A stretch of 54,394 nucleotides of DNA from Tilletiaria anomala UBC 951. Its lineage: Eukaryota > Basidiomycota > Exobasidiomycetes > Georgefischeriales > Tilletiariaceae. The position numbers and the translations under genes were made by a program. The notes beneath the pieces were generated by a model, which was not told where the DNA came from, made no database searches, and was given only the letters and a program-made list of their open reading frames with translations. The stretch lies in assembly GCF_000711695.1 (NCBI RefSeq), contig NW_013546904.1, positions 1-54,394 on the forward strand, in the 5' to 3' direction. Position 1 is the first letter of the stretch. Every line of letters starts with the position of its first letter. Positions 24,248 to 35,948 of this stretch are shown here, in pieces.

Positions 24248-24570
24248 GAGAAAGGCGATCGCCGTTGCTGTCCTCTACACCCCTGGCTTTGGCCTCGCGT
24301 TGGCCTGTGAAGTAGCGGTATGGCTGTCTGAGAGAAGGGTATCGCCGTCAAAACGCCGCTGCTGACGACAACCTCATTATCGTCGGTGTCTTCATCATCC
24401 ATATCCTTATTTCGGCCGAGAACGCGTTCCGCCAAAATTTCAACTTGTCGACAAGCCCTTGATCCACTCCATCGTCTTTTCCTACTTCCTTTGGAGCGTC
24501 CATGGGTAGGGCTTTGTACATCGCAAGAACAAGAGCTTGGCGCAGTGAAGCAGATACGCTGGTGGCAAGG
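24248..24570. other. Divergent spacer, NYN gene to FCF1
   Basis: This is the promoter spacer of two divergent genes. An upstream ATG at about 24502 is in frame with FCF1, but I prefer 24571, where homology starts. Confidence 0.4.
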
Positions 24571-25511
24571 ATGACGAAGAGGAAGCAGGTCAAGAAGTTC
24601 GCCGCCGTGAAGCGGATGATCAATCCCAAGGATCCAAGACTGTGAGTAGCTAAGGAGCCACGGGGATGAGTCGTTAGCTCGGTACGATCGTTGGTGACTT
24701 TGCGAGCTACCATTGTGCGGATTGATGAAGAGGTCTGAGCGGGAGCGCTTCCGTGATAATCCTTTTCGACAAATCCTGGGGCTAATGTTGCTTGCGCTTT
24801 GCTTATCGATGTGCAGACAAAAGACAGCACAGGATGCAAAGAAGGCAGCGTTAAAGGGCAAAGATGGCGTTGGCAGTAGCGGTGGCGGCGGCGGCAAGCA
24901 GCAGCCCATACGACATCTCCCAGCGCAGGCATCATCACTCTTTTTTGCGCATAACACAGCCCTAGGACCTCCGTATCGAGTCATCGTAGATACCAACTTC
25001 ATCAACTTTAGCCTGCAAAACAAGATTGAGCTCGTGCAAGGCATGATGGACTGTCTCTACGCCGAGAGTGAGTTGCTTATGCAAGTATCCTGCGCCAACC
25101 CCAAGACTCCTGACAATCTTCTTTCTCGCATAGGTATTCCGTGCATCACTAGCTGCGTCCTGGCCGAACTGGAAAAGCTCGGGCCCAAGTACCGCGTCGC
25201 TCTGCGCGTCGCGCGAGACCCGCGCTTCGAGCGGCTGCCCTGCTCGCATAAAGGCACCTACGCGGATGACTGCATAATCCAGCGCATCGAAACGCACAAG
25301 TGCTACATTGTTGCCACGTGCGATCGCGAGCTCAGGAGGAGAGTGCGAAAAGTTCCGGTGAGTCTGCGCGTACGTGTACGTTAGTCATTGCAGAGAGTGT
25401 TGGGCTTACCCCCCTCCATTTCTTCTTCTCTCTTAGGGCATTCCTCTCATGTACATTCAGCAGAGGCAATACAGGATCGAGCGCCTGCCTGACCAGGGCA
25501 TGCCCTCGTAG
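24571..25511 (+). CDS. FCF1: rRNA-processing PIN-domain protein Fcf1
   Basis: Fcf1 is a component of the small-subunit processome needed for early pre-18S rRNA cleavages in the nucleolus. Exons are 24571-24641, 24817-25067, 25134-25357 and 25437-25511 (206 residues, yeast 189). The start MTKRKQVKKFAAVKRMINPK matches the basic Fcf1 N-terminus. The PIN core has RVIVDTNFINFSLQNKIELV, IPCITSCVLAELEKLG, YADDCIIQRIETHKCYIVAT and CDRELRRRVRKVPG. The C-terminus IPLMYIQQRQYRIERLPDQG is canonical. An insertion of Gly and Gln (SSGGGGGKQQ) between the basic N-terminus and the PIN core accounts for the extra length. All introns have GTGAGT donors. Confidence 0.93.
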
Positions 25512-27990
25512 GGATTCGCCCTCCGTCGCCAGATCTTCAAGTTCACATCTTGTCCGCATTGCATCAGCAGCCTCAGCATCCCACTTGTAGTCTACTTTCG
25601 AACAAGCATCTTCAGCGTTTCGCGTATGGGAAAGTACACACAACACAGTGGATTTTTAATCAGAGATATGCTCTCTCTCTTCCATTGCAGAGTCCTCGGA
25701 ACTCGAGGACAGAATGACGCAAAGGACGAATACATGCCACGACGAGGACGGCGACGAACCATCGTCTTGTGCCTGTGTGGCGCAATGCTCGACCTATGAA
25801 CGTGCTACGATCTCGCACGACGCTCCTTACATTACCGCTGCACGCCTCGGAAACCCGCCAGCATGCTCTGCGCCGCTTCCTGCATCGACACATTCCGCGC
25901 GACGGCAATGGCGCCGGTGATGCGGAGCAGCAGCTCGGCTTTCGCGTGGCGCGCGCCCCCAGTGGTCCAGTCTGCGCTCAGGCGTTGTGCAGTGGATGTA
26001 GGGGAGAGGTAAGGCGCAGTTGTAGGATCACATGGAAAGGGTCCGCGTCTTCGTCGTAGTCGAGGTCGTCGCCGTCGTCCTTTGTGATGTTAGTTGCGTC
26101 GCGCATCCGCAAGGCCATGTAAGACAGATCCCATAACACTACGGTGAAAACTTAAAGCATACGACGAGCGCCTGTATGCTGCTGGTCTTGCTGCTGCTGC
26201 TGCTGCCACGGCGGCGGCGGCGTAGTGATCCGACGCGAGCCGACTCGAATCTTCATCTTCCGAGTAAACTCGACGCGGGAAGGCGTAAAGACCGTCCCGC
26301 AGCAACTGAGATGGGAATGCACGGCGAATGGTATCGCGCAGTCTCTACAGCGGGTCACTGTAAACTGGAAAGCATCAGCGGCAAATCTTACGTTCCAAAG
26401 TAGATGAAGACATCGGTTAGGCAACAGCGGGAAGTGTTGCTCTTGCGGTTGGCACAGTTGTGGCTGCCATTGCCCTTGCCGTTGCCGTTACTGACCAATA
26501 CTGCTGGTGATGGCACTTGTGCTTGTGCTAGTGCTAGTGCAGGTGCTGATGCGGATGCTAGTGTTAGCGTCACCGGCAGAAGCACCGGTGCTGTTGCTGG
26601 CGTGCGTGACAGTTCCCCGCTGCTGCGGCATGATTCCCGCTGAGAGCCTAGCTTTGGAGGTGATAGTGGAAGACGCCTTGCGAGTGAGGGTAGATTGGGA
26701 GGCCATGATTCTTCTCTTCCGGCGACTCGTATCCGCCGGCGATTACAGAGCGCTACCGCTGCGAAAGTCTGTGTGATCTCAAGGTGGCTGTGATGAATTG
26801 GCAGCGTCCTGCGATGTTTCGGCTGATGTATACTGGGAAGGTGAGGCTGGAGCTGCGGAGAGGTTTCCCGTCGGATCGATCGGGACAGGCTGTTCTCATA
26901 CCCGGCAGTCATTACTGCCCTCGCTAGGGTGACTCATGGCGTCGGCTGTTCTGAAAGAGCCTTGGTGCATCTGCTGCTGCTTTTCGTCTTGTTGTGGTTG
27001 CTGCTGTTGCTGCGGCTGGGCGTGCCGTTCTCCTGGTGCTCATGCTAGGCCTATGCTTGTACTGTTGGTGCGACTGGTGCTGATGCTCCATGGAAGCGCA
27101 TCCATCCTCCTTTTCCTCCGCCGTCTTCGACTTGCTGCTGCGCCTTATCCACGCTTGAGTTTGCCCCCGTTGTAGCGGCTGCATTACCCTGATCGCTAAC
27201 CGTGTATGATCCGCTCCTGGGATGGCCTGACCAGCTCTGGAAGAACTTGTGCCGCTCCAGACGTTCCCAGTCCTATTCCCCCTGCTCGTTTCTACTGGTC
27301 GGCCGCGAGCTTCCCTCATTCGTACTCGCTGGAATCTGAGGATTGCATGCACCGTGCTCGCGTCCGATAGAACGAGATGCTGCAGTTGCGTTGAAAGGGG
27401 GAGGAGACGGTGGACGGTGCGATGGTTGATAAGGGGAGGGGTTGGCTACGCTCGAAGCGCGAAGTTTGCGGGAATAAGAGCAACAACGGAGGCGCATTGG
27501 GTTGGAGGTTCCAGTGCGAGGTCAACCGAACCGTCAGCCATTAATTAATTCACGGTATCGGGTACGCTGATTGAAGGATCGAACCCAGATGAAGCTAAGC
27601 TTGAGCTCTAACGTTTGATCCCAACGGAGCTCCGAGCTCTGCTTGTGGTCACCCTTTCATTGCTGCTGACCAATACTTTGAGCCTCGTGAGTGAAGCTCG
27701 GCGCTCAGGGCTTCGTTGGAAGTGGAGCTCGCTGGGCGCCAACTTCGATGGCGACGGGACGGGACGGGACAAGCCTCTGGGATCTTTGCAAATACACTGA
27801 CTCGTCTTCCAGCGTCTCATGAATTGCCCCTGCACCGCCTGTAGCTTGCGTGTTTATAGGACACGTGGTTATCATCACTTGATACATAGGCTCAGCAGGC
27901 GGAGGAGATCTGTCGTTGCCGCTTCAAAAGCAACTTGGGGATCCTCTTCTTCGGGGACCCCCTGTAGAGCGACATGTTAGCCTGTAATGA
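25512..27990 (-). other. Unresolved region with coding-like fragments
   Basis: No gene could be assembled with confidence. On the minus strand several stretches look coding. A Ser/Thr-rich frame starts with ATG at 26706 (MASQSTLTRKASSTITSKAR). A Cys-bearing stretch lies near 26290-26380 (TRCRDCAIPFAVHSHLSCCG). An acidic stretch near 25995-26120 reads TNITKDDGDDLDYDEDADPF, and a stretch ending at 25832 contains HAKAELLLRITGAIAVARNV. They are in different frames, and I could not link them all by valid GT-AG introns. This could be one or two lineage-specific multi-exon genes, or decayed sequence. Confidence 0.35.
26506..26570. repeat. Imperfect GTGCTN hexanucleotide repeat
   Basis: About ten imperfect copies of a GTGCTA/GTGCTG-type unit are present. 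On the minus strand they would encode a Ser/Thr-rich run (TSTSTSTS). Confidence 0.7.
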
Positions 27991-29399
27991 ATCTGGAGCG
28001 AGAGCGAGCCGCAAGTAGTTGTCATCGGTCGAAAGAAAAGGGGAAAGGAATCACATCTCCTGGGCGGACTCAGGAAGAATGGGCTAGAAGATGAACAAGC
28101 AAGCTTGACGGTAATGCGGCTGAGAAAGCAAATGCGTCATACATATCTTCTCAAGCCTAAACCCTTTTCGCAGCTCTCGAAGAGCAGCCAGCCTGCAGCC
28201 GGATGGGGTAGGGTGGGGTAGATGCTGCGGTTTAGTCATCAAGGAGAAAAAAACCAGCTCGCTCTGACCACAGTGTGCGCATGTGAACCGGCAGTGGCTG
28301 TCGACCAGCGCGAGATCATTTGCCAACCCCAATTACACGAAGGTGCATGGAGGCTGCAATCTCTCTGATAACTGTGCAATCCCCTGGGGGAGGGAGAATA
28401 ACGCTAGAGGCGAGAACCCTGCCACGGAGTTCCTCTGGCGATGTCTGAGCGTGGTTTGGGTGTGGAAGAGCAAGTCTATGCTCGCCCACATGGACAGACA
28501 CAGTGGTAGAGACGTGATGACCCAAGCTAGAGATGCACGTGAGCAGACTGGCACAGAGCCCAACAGACGCCGGTCCCAGTGCAGGTTCTTTAGAAGTGAA
28601 CCTCATTGCCTGACATGTGTTCCAGCCTCATCTCCTTCGTAACTACCATTCAGGTCCGTCACTGTGCTCATACCCCCACGTGACGCAGTTCCAGGAATAC
28701 GCACCACTAGACTGCACACTGCTGTGTGGCTCTCACGGGCTGTGACTGCGTGCTGATACTGTCCGTCTCCATCCTTTCTCATCACAAATCGCGTGCCCTT
28801 TTCGAGTACTGCAGACTCTCCTTATCTCGTTGTGTCGAGGGTTTGGGCCTGCAGGACCCTGTAGGGTTATTGAAATCTGGTCTCTTCATTTTCAGGCTCT
28901 GGAAGAAACACGCTAGACAGATTCCCGTATGGAGGAGACCGCGGTGGACATGATGGGTGTTGTTGCTGCCTGTTGAGCTACTGGAGGATAGGTTTGAAAT
29001 GTTGCGATTGTCGAAAGCATAAGGTGCTTTTGATAGGCGTTTGGAATTGTGCATTATTAAAAAACCCCATGATCATTTGGTAGGGTTGGGCTTGGGTTAC
29101 CATTTTGAAAGAATTTGCACCGAATGAAGCCATCTGCTCCTGACGTCATGCGGCATGTCTGCCTCAAAATCTCCACTAGCCTCTCATCTCATCCTGTGCA
29201 TCCCTGTCCACATATCGACAGCTTCAAGATACAAGTTTCAAGCAAAAGAGTATCCGCTGTGAGTCTCGCACTTGACAGATTGTGAGGCTAGCCGAATTGG
29301 AAGAAGTATTTCGAACGCACGATACGTCTTTTCTCGGTTGTCATTTCAAAAAAGCTGCAGCCTTGCCGGCCCATTCCAACCGAACCAAACTCGCAACAG
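27991..29399. other. Gene-free stretch, nothing recognised
   Basis: Only short open frames lie here, none resembling a known family. A CACGTG site lies at 28677-28682. A frame starting with ATG near 29156 and ending in a GTGAGT donor near 29260 might be a 5' exon of the redoxin gene, but its phase does not fit the next exon. Confidence 0.4.
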
Positions 29400-30104
29400 T
29401 CACTGTGACCATTTACCTCGCAACGATCCAATCGGTCCTTCCGACGTTCTCCACCCCGGCCTTCTCACTCGCGTCAGGGGTTAGAGCGCTGGCTCCCATT
29501 TCTTCCGCTGTCGGCGCGGCAAACGGCATGAAGGTGCATTTGGAGAAGGGGGGCGCCGACACTTGTCGCATTCGTGCGCCACTGCGTATGTCCTTTCGCA
29601 GAGAAGGTGGTTAAGATGCCGGATGAAATCACGCAGAAGCACTCGCAACTCAAAGTCGTCATCGTACAGCACATCGCAGAGAAAGAGACGCAAGAGTGGT
29701 TCGCGCGGACCGGGTAGGTTTTATCGGTCGCGTTCGTATTCGGAAGCGCCTGCATAGGCTGACTCGGAACCCTTCGACACTGCCATCAGCGGTCCACAAA
29801 CATTTTCAACCGGCACATCGTCCTACATCTTCATCTCCGACCCTACCTTCGCGCTCTATAGTCAGCAGGGCATTGGTCACATCGGTTGGGGCGGCATAGT
29901 AAACTCGCGCGTCGTGCCTTCGCTGAAGCAGCTCAAGGGGCAGGAGAACATCGACTTCAGGCTGACGGGCAAAAGGGATTCTGCCAATGGCAGACCTTCG
30001 GAAGGTTCGCAGTCGATCGCGAGGGCATCGTACGTTGGATACAGGTGGCCAAGGACAGTGCGGATATGTGCGAGTTCTACGACGCTATCAGGACAGCCCT
30101 TTGA
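29400..30104 (+). pseudogene. Redoxin-like (AhpC/TSA_2, PRXL2-type) gene with frame conflicts
   Basis: This is a thioredoxin-fold antioxidant-type protein. Recognisable parts are LVAFVRHCVCPFAEKVVKMP (about 29566-29625), a strand/helix block ending in WFARTG, an intron at 29714-29789 (GTAGGT donor, CATCAG acceptor), then YIFISDPTFALYSQQGIGHI and a C-terminal FGRFAVDREGIVRWIQVAKD that ends at 30104. Two frame conflicts exist. One is at a run of six G (29548-29553), where removing one base would keep the frame. The other is near 29985, where one base seems missing. The second could instead be avoided by a 62-base GT-AG intron at 29899-29960, but that would delete a segment the family keeps. It is either a decaying gene or assembly indels. 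The start codon was not found. Confidence 0.6.
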
Positions 30105-30232
30105 GCCGTGTCTAGTCGAAAGGGATAGTCGTTTGCTTATCTTTAAGGCACGCGTATATGGATGGTTATCATTGATATTCCCCCAATTTTAGATGCGCAC
30201 ATGCGCTTCTGACTATTTCCATATTGTAGGGA

Positions 30233-31353
30233 TCATGGTGCAAGCCGCTCGACGGTCCATTGGTCCTCATCGGCAGCTTTGTCCATATTTGCGCGGGTGT
30301 ATCTGTGAGAGAGCAAGCGAGAGAGAGAGAGAGAGCGTAAACTAACCCCATCCCCTCATCTCATGCGACTGACGCCTGCGACACTGACCTAAACCGATCA
30401 TGCAGTCTGTTGTTCCGGCCACACCAGAATTCTACTTCATCGGGAATGATTCGGTAACCGCCCCAGTAGTGAGGCACCTCGATCTTTGCATCCGGTGCGT
30501 TGACTTCTTCCCCGTTCAGCCCCGCTGCACCAGGAACGCTGCATTTTTGCTCCTCTTCCCGGACCAGCGCTTCGAGCTGCTCCCTGTCTTTGATCACTCG
30601 GCTCTGCGGACTGGCGCGCGCCCCGATGCGGCTGCCAATCGGCCTCGAATGAAAATAAGCCTGGCTTTCCGCCTTGGTGACGCGCTCGGCCTTGCCGCAG
30701 ATGCGCACGCTGCGGTGCAGCGCGCGCCAGTAGAATGTGGCGCTGATCCACGGGTTGCGTGCCAGTTCCTCGCCTTTGCGCGAGGTGTAGTTCGAGTAAA
30801 AGACGAAGCCGGAAGGGTCGACGCCCTTGAGCAGGACGACGCGCGCCGAGGGACGCGGCGCCGCATTCGTCTCTGCCCCGCGCCAGGACGAGTGCGCCGA
30901 TGCGAAGTCGGACGATGACGATGGAGGAAGGCTGACTGTACAGATCGTCATGGCTTCCGGCTCTTGAACATCGGTGCGGTCGAGCGCTTCCTTAAACCAC
31001 TTGTTGAATTGGGCGATCGGCGAAGGCAAGAGTGACGAGGTATCGATGCCGTCCGAATGATACTGATTGTGCGTGGCGATCTGCGTTACGGATGGTGCGC
31101 CAGCATCGGAGCGGGTGGAGTACTGCGCCATCTTGCAGACGGAAAGCAGGGCGCAGAAGGGCGCCTGCGGTCGTGCCTGTCGCCTATCTCGGGCCCCTAC
31201 CGCGCTTGCGTGCCGGTAGCTTGGCAATCGCTTGAGCGGCGTGCGAGCCGTGCGGAAAGCTTGCGAGGCAGCGGAGCAAGGCACACTGGCCAACCTTGGC
31301 TGGCGGAGAGGGGCGCTGGCGTGTAGCGTGAGCGAGGCGGACCAGGCGGCCAT
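30233..31353 (-). CDS. PDX3: Pyridoxamine 5'-phosphate oxidase
   Basis: PDX3 is an FMN enzyme that oxidises pyridoxine or pyridoxamine 5'-phosphate to pyridoxal 5'-phosphate (vitamin B6). Exons are 31353-30389 and 30302-30233 (344 residues). The core shows PIAQFNKWFKEALD, ARVVLLKGVDPSGFVFYSNY, SRKGEELARNPWISATFYW, SVRICGKAERV and SRIGARASPQSRVI, then HYWGGYRIIPDEVEFW and RLHDRFR. The second exon completes the invariant end with YTR, then WTVERLAP. About 75 residues before MAQYSTRSDAG are Arg/Ala/Ser-rich and could be a mitochondrial presequence, and translation could also start at that internal Met. The intron holds a TC-rich tract next to its acceptor. The gene is convergent with the redoxin, with about 130 bases between. 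Confidence 0.93.
30319..30335. repeat. GA/TC dinucleotide repeat in the PDX3 intron
   Basis: A short (GA)n run in the PDX3 intron reads as (TC)n on the coding strand, just upstream of the CACAG acceptor, and serves as its polypyrimidine tract. Confidence 0.85.
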
Positions 31354-31751
31354 ATACGATATTTATCCGCGAGGGTAGGGCGGGGGCAACCGTGGCCTCC
31401 TTCGACTCCAGTGCGGGGCACAATGACCAATGCCTCTCAGAGCTGTCTGCTGCGCCGCCTTTGCTTCCATCTGAACGAGGTCTCCATTCCCGAGTGGCTG
31501 ACTCTCCGTGACAGCCACACTAATCCATACGCAATAGTATCCAATCGCAATCCCAATGCTTACTGCTGGGTGTACGTAAACGCAGTAGGAAAAGCAACTC
31601 GCGGTTGTGATTCCGCGCCACGGTAGTGAACACCTATATTTTCTCTACGAAGAGAGCGCGTCGAGTCGAATCCATTGCGTATGATCATCGACTGAATTGG
31701 CAAAAGAGAATCATAGTCTCACCGCCATCGACAACAGCGATCATCGAGCGC
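31354..31751. other. Divergent PDX3/FUN30 spacer
   Basis: An open frame from about 31626 leads into FUN30 but has no conserved content before the ATG at 31752. No other feature was seen. Confidence 0.4.
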
Positions 31752-34700
31752 ATGTCCCCAGAGCCGCCTTCTATCGCAGCCCAAGCGACGCCCTGCAGCG
31801 CATCTCACACCATGACGCCCGGCCCTGGTGCCGAAGGTCACAATGCCGCCTACAAGTCGGCTGGGTTCCGCAGCAGCCTCGCAGCCCAGATCATGTCAGG
31901 CAACTTTAAGGCAGATGTCGTGTCCGCTGGCGGTAATCGGATGGCGAGGTCGATGGCCGCAGGCTCCACGAAAAACGCGAATGGCGACGCGTCTTCGTCG
32001 CTAGGCTCGGATGAGGCGCGAAACGCAACGCTGGCTCACATGATCAACGGTGGGTCTTCCAACATGATGGGCGGTTCGCGATCGCACGATCGAGACGAGG
32101 ACGGCGAACACAGTGACGTTATTGCGCCGTCTTCTCGACCGACTAAACGCGCAAGACGAGCAGATGAAGAAAAGGAGGTCCTACTACAGTCGAATGAAGT
32201 GCCTCAACTCAGGCTAGATCTAGACCGCTACAAATATGCCCCAGGCAATCGTGGCCCAGCAAGTGGCCCCTCCAGCACAGGGCCATCTGCAAGGCGATCG
32301 CGCAAGACATCCAATTTCAACTCGGACGACGACTCCATGTCCGAGGGCGATGCACCCGCGAACGGAGGCGGCGCACCGGGACGAAAGCGTCGCTTCAGGC
32401 TCGGGAACAGCGCCCCTTCAATACGTGCAATGGCTTCCAGCGACGACTCGCAGTCACGACCCCGACCACAGCCGCCGTCCAAGTCGCCGGCACCTCAAGC
32501 GCAGAAAGCCACCAAAGCGCAGCGCCTCAATACACTCTATCCGGGATTTACGTTGCCCTTTGTCACCTCCCTTCTTGCATCTCACTCCGAGTCCGTAACG
32601 AAGACGATGGACGCGCTCAACGAGCTGGTGCAAGCTAGTCCACTGCCAGCAATCGATACGCTGTCCGCAGACCACCAAAAGCTCCTCATGAAGTACATGA
32701 GCATCTTCCCTGAAATCAAGAGCGATGGCGTGCAGAGGGCGCTTGAAAATTTCGATTGGGATGAGGAAAGAGTGGGAGAGCACCTGGATATGATGTGTCA
32801 GATCCGGACAATGGGTACATACGCGCCACGAGTCAAGGTGCAACCCAAGCCGCTGAACAGCATAGAAGAAGGCTCGAATGGTACGACAAAGCTCGAGTCA
32901 CCGAGTCACCCACTCTCGTCAATCGAGTCGAGCTCGCGGTCGCTTGTGCTATCGAGCTCGCAGCAAGGCGCTTATGGCGCAAGCAGTACAGGAGCACGGT
33001 CTCCAGCGCCTGCGGTGGCTCGAGCGTCATTAAAGGAGGAACGCTCGCCTGCACCCGTTTTCAATCTCAACGGCGCTACTCAGGGCAAGCCTCAGGGGAG
33101 CACAGATGCGGATGTCATCGTCATCGAATCTTCTCCGCCCCAGCAACAGCAGAAAAGCCGACGGCCCGTTGAGGACGACGAAACAGACCTAAGCGACGCG
33201 GCCTCGGAAGCTGCATCGCAAGATCGCGAGGACATGCAGGCCGCAGCTGCGCTCAAGTGGTTCAACACGTCCGACATGCCCGCGTTGATGGACACGATCA
33301 ACTGCTCTGAGGCGCAGGCCAAGATGTTGATTATCATGCGCCCTTTTGCAAGTGTCGACGACGTAAACGAGCGCCTAGGTGACAAGAAGGTGAAGGGCGT
33401 CACGCCAAAGCTGTTCAATAACTGCGTGGAGCTCATGGCAGGGTACAGCGAGGTGGATGAGGTGCTGGAGCGCTGCGAGCGGATCGGGAAGAAGCTTATG
33501 AGCGAGATGAGCGCCTGGAACCTCGATGGCGCGCACACGGCCGGCAGCACGCGAGAGAACACGCCTTCGTCAGACGCTGGTGATGGAGATGCCGCGACAG
33601 CCGCGGGCTCAGGTGCGACCAGCGGCCCTTCGACAAAGGGCCAAGGCCTCCGCGTTGTGGCCCTCACTAGGGAGACAGCGCGTGCGGCAGGCTACCTCGA
33701 GCGGCAGCCAGAGAACATGGCGACGAGCTTCGAGCTGAAAGACTACCAGCTGGTTGGAGTCAATTGGCTCACAATGCTCTTCAGCAACAAGCTCTCCGCC
33801 ATCCTCGCCGACGAGATGGGCCTCGGCAAGACAGTTCAAGTCATTGCCTTCCTCGCCAATTTGAAGCTCCGCGACGTCCCTGGGCCGCACCTGATTGTCG
33901 TGCCGAGCTCGGTGCTGGAGAACTGGAAGCGCGAGTTCAAGGCATTCGCCCCATGCGTCCGGCTCTTCTCATACTGGGGCTCGATGAAGGAGCGCGAGGC
34001 GCTGCGGTATGACTACGAGGACCAGGTACAGGACGAGGGCGTGGACGTCGTCCTCACCACGTACGACATGGCGGCTGGGGGCGGCTCCTCCGGTTATCTC
34101 GACGCTAAGTTTTTCAAGAAGAGAGGCTTCAATGTGGGTATCAAACTTGTGCGCGAGCCAGCACGGCGACGCGGAGATTGCTCACTCTTTCTGGCGTTGC
34201 GTACAGGCCTGCGTATTTGACGAGGGTCACTTGCTCAAGAACCGCAAGTCAGAGCGTTACCAGAAGCTAATGAAGATTCCGGCGAAATGGCGCCTGCTTC
34301 TCACCGGCACTCCTCTGCAGAACAATCTCGGCGAACTTGTTTCACTGCTCAATTTCATCATGCCAAGCTACTTCCGAGATGCGGACGAGGCATTAAAGGC
34401 TATCTTCAAGGTCAGTCTTCGCCTGTCGCTCCCCGTACTGCTTGATGGGCGATGCTGAATGCGTGCATCTCTTCCCTCCTGCCGGATACGGCCTTATTTG
34501 ACGCAGATCAAACCAGGCCAGTCACACAAGAATATGCTGTCTCAGCAGCGCGTCATACGTGCCAAGAAGATGATGCAGCCATTCGTCCTACGGCGCAAGA
34601 AGGACAAGGTCCTGCGCGACTTGTCCAACAAGCACGAGATTGTAGAGTGGTGCGACATGACGCCTGACCAGGAGAGGGTGTACAAGCAGGTGTGGGCGAG

Positions 34701-35775
34701 CACCAAGGCTGCCGTCCAGGAGGGGGAAGAGCAGAATGCCAGCAAGGCCAAATCCAAGACGGGCAGGACACTCAGCAAGAAGCCGGCGTCTAGCAACGTG
34801 CTGATGGATCTGCGAAAGGCCGCGAACCACCCTCTGCTTTTCCGGAATATCTATGACGAGAAGAAAATAGAGAGATTGGCCAAAGATTACGTCAAAGAGC
34901 CAGATCATGCTGATGAGAACCTCGAGCATGTCAAGGAGGACTTTGCCATCAATTCGGATGCGCAGCTTTCCATGGTCGCTAATTCATACCCTGTAAGTTT
35001 CTTTCCGTGGAAAGGCGGCGAATCAACCTTTTTTGATGCGCTCGGTTCATTGTCTTTGCAGTTCACGCGGAAACACGTATTACCGGACGAAGCCTGGCTG
35101 AATGCAGGCAAGATTCAGGCGCTCCAACGTCTTATCCCCAAGATCAAAGAGCGTGGTGATCGATTGCTCATATTTTCACAATTCACCACGGTGCTTGATA
35201 TTTTGACAATCGCACTGGACGTGATGAAGGTCTCCTGGGTTGGATTCACCGGCCAAACTCGCGTAGAGGATCGACAGATCCTCGTCGATCAATTCAGCAA
35301 CGATCCGAGCATTACTTGCTTCCTGCTCTCGACCAAAGCAGGCGGCTTGGGCATCAATCTTACAGCGGCGAATTGGGTTGTGCTGTTCGACCAGGACTTC
35401 AACCCGCAGAACGACAAGCAAGCCATGGATCGGTGTTACCGTATGGGTCAGAAGAAGGACGTCACTGTCGTCAGGTTGATCTCGCGTGGCACAATCGACC
35501 AGAGCATCTGGGAGCTCGGCACCCGCAAGTTGGAGCTCGCGAATCGCGTCTCGGACGACACGGCTGGAGGCGAGCAGCGAGGAAAAGCAGCAGGCTCAGC
35601 TGGCGCAGGCGACGACGACCGCGACAGCGCGGCGGAGGACTGGGAGGAAGAAGCGGATGATATGGTGCAGCAGCAGATTACGCATTCGCTCATGGCTGAG
35701 CTCCGAGACAAGGATGCCAAGAAAGAGCTGGAGCAGCTACAAGGAGCTTCAGAAGCCAAGAAGATTGCTACATAG
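31752..35775 (+). CDS. FUN30: Fun30/SMARCAD1-type SNF2 chromatin remodeller
   Basis: This is an ATP-dependent nucleosome remodeller acting in silent chromatin and DNA-end resection. Exons are 31752-34133, 34207-34410, 34507-34992 and 35062-35775 (1261 residues). The N-terminal half is Ser-rich with a basic patch ([13 protein letters not shown]), then two CUE-like helical units near 260-350 ([37 protein letters not shown]). A helical block follows ([19 protein letters not shown]) of the type found before the SMARCAD1 ATPase. The ATPase has [18 protein letters not shown] (Walker A, about 687), a DEGH box made by splicing, [11 protein letters not shown], and the C-terminal lobe with [28 protein letters not shown] and [10 protein letters not shown]. 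Intron 3 is also open in frame. The gene is convergent with TRM112. Confidence 0.92.
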
Positions 35776-35948
35776 AGGAGCCTTCGAAGTTGGAGAACCG
35801 TTCACCGCCTCGATCCTGACAGCAAGGTCTGCCGCAGGTAGATCATGGTTTAGAAATACAGTGCATGCTGCTCAGCTTCTCCAGTGTGGATAAATACAGG
35901 TACAATGATATGCTGCGCCGTGGTGCCGCGCGGCATCTGCGGCGTCGT

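Noticed and set aside
24642-24816. Possible C/D snoRNA in FCF1 intron 1 (TTGATGA then CTGA)
   Set aside because: Box C lacks the purine at position 1, the boxes are only about 5 bases apart, and no rRNA-complementary guide was recognised.
27555-27600. tRNA-like T-loop (GGTTCGATCC on the minus strand)
   Set aside because: The T-stem does not pair beyond one or two bases, and no acceptor, D or anticodon arm could be found.
27875-27966. Minus-strand exon-like stretch (GVPEEEDPQVAFEAATTDLL) behind a CTACAG acceptor
   Set aside because: Only about 28 codons long, and no upstream exon with matching phase could be found. It was kept inside the unresolved region.
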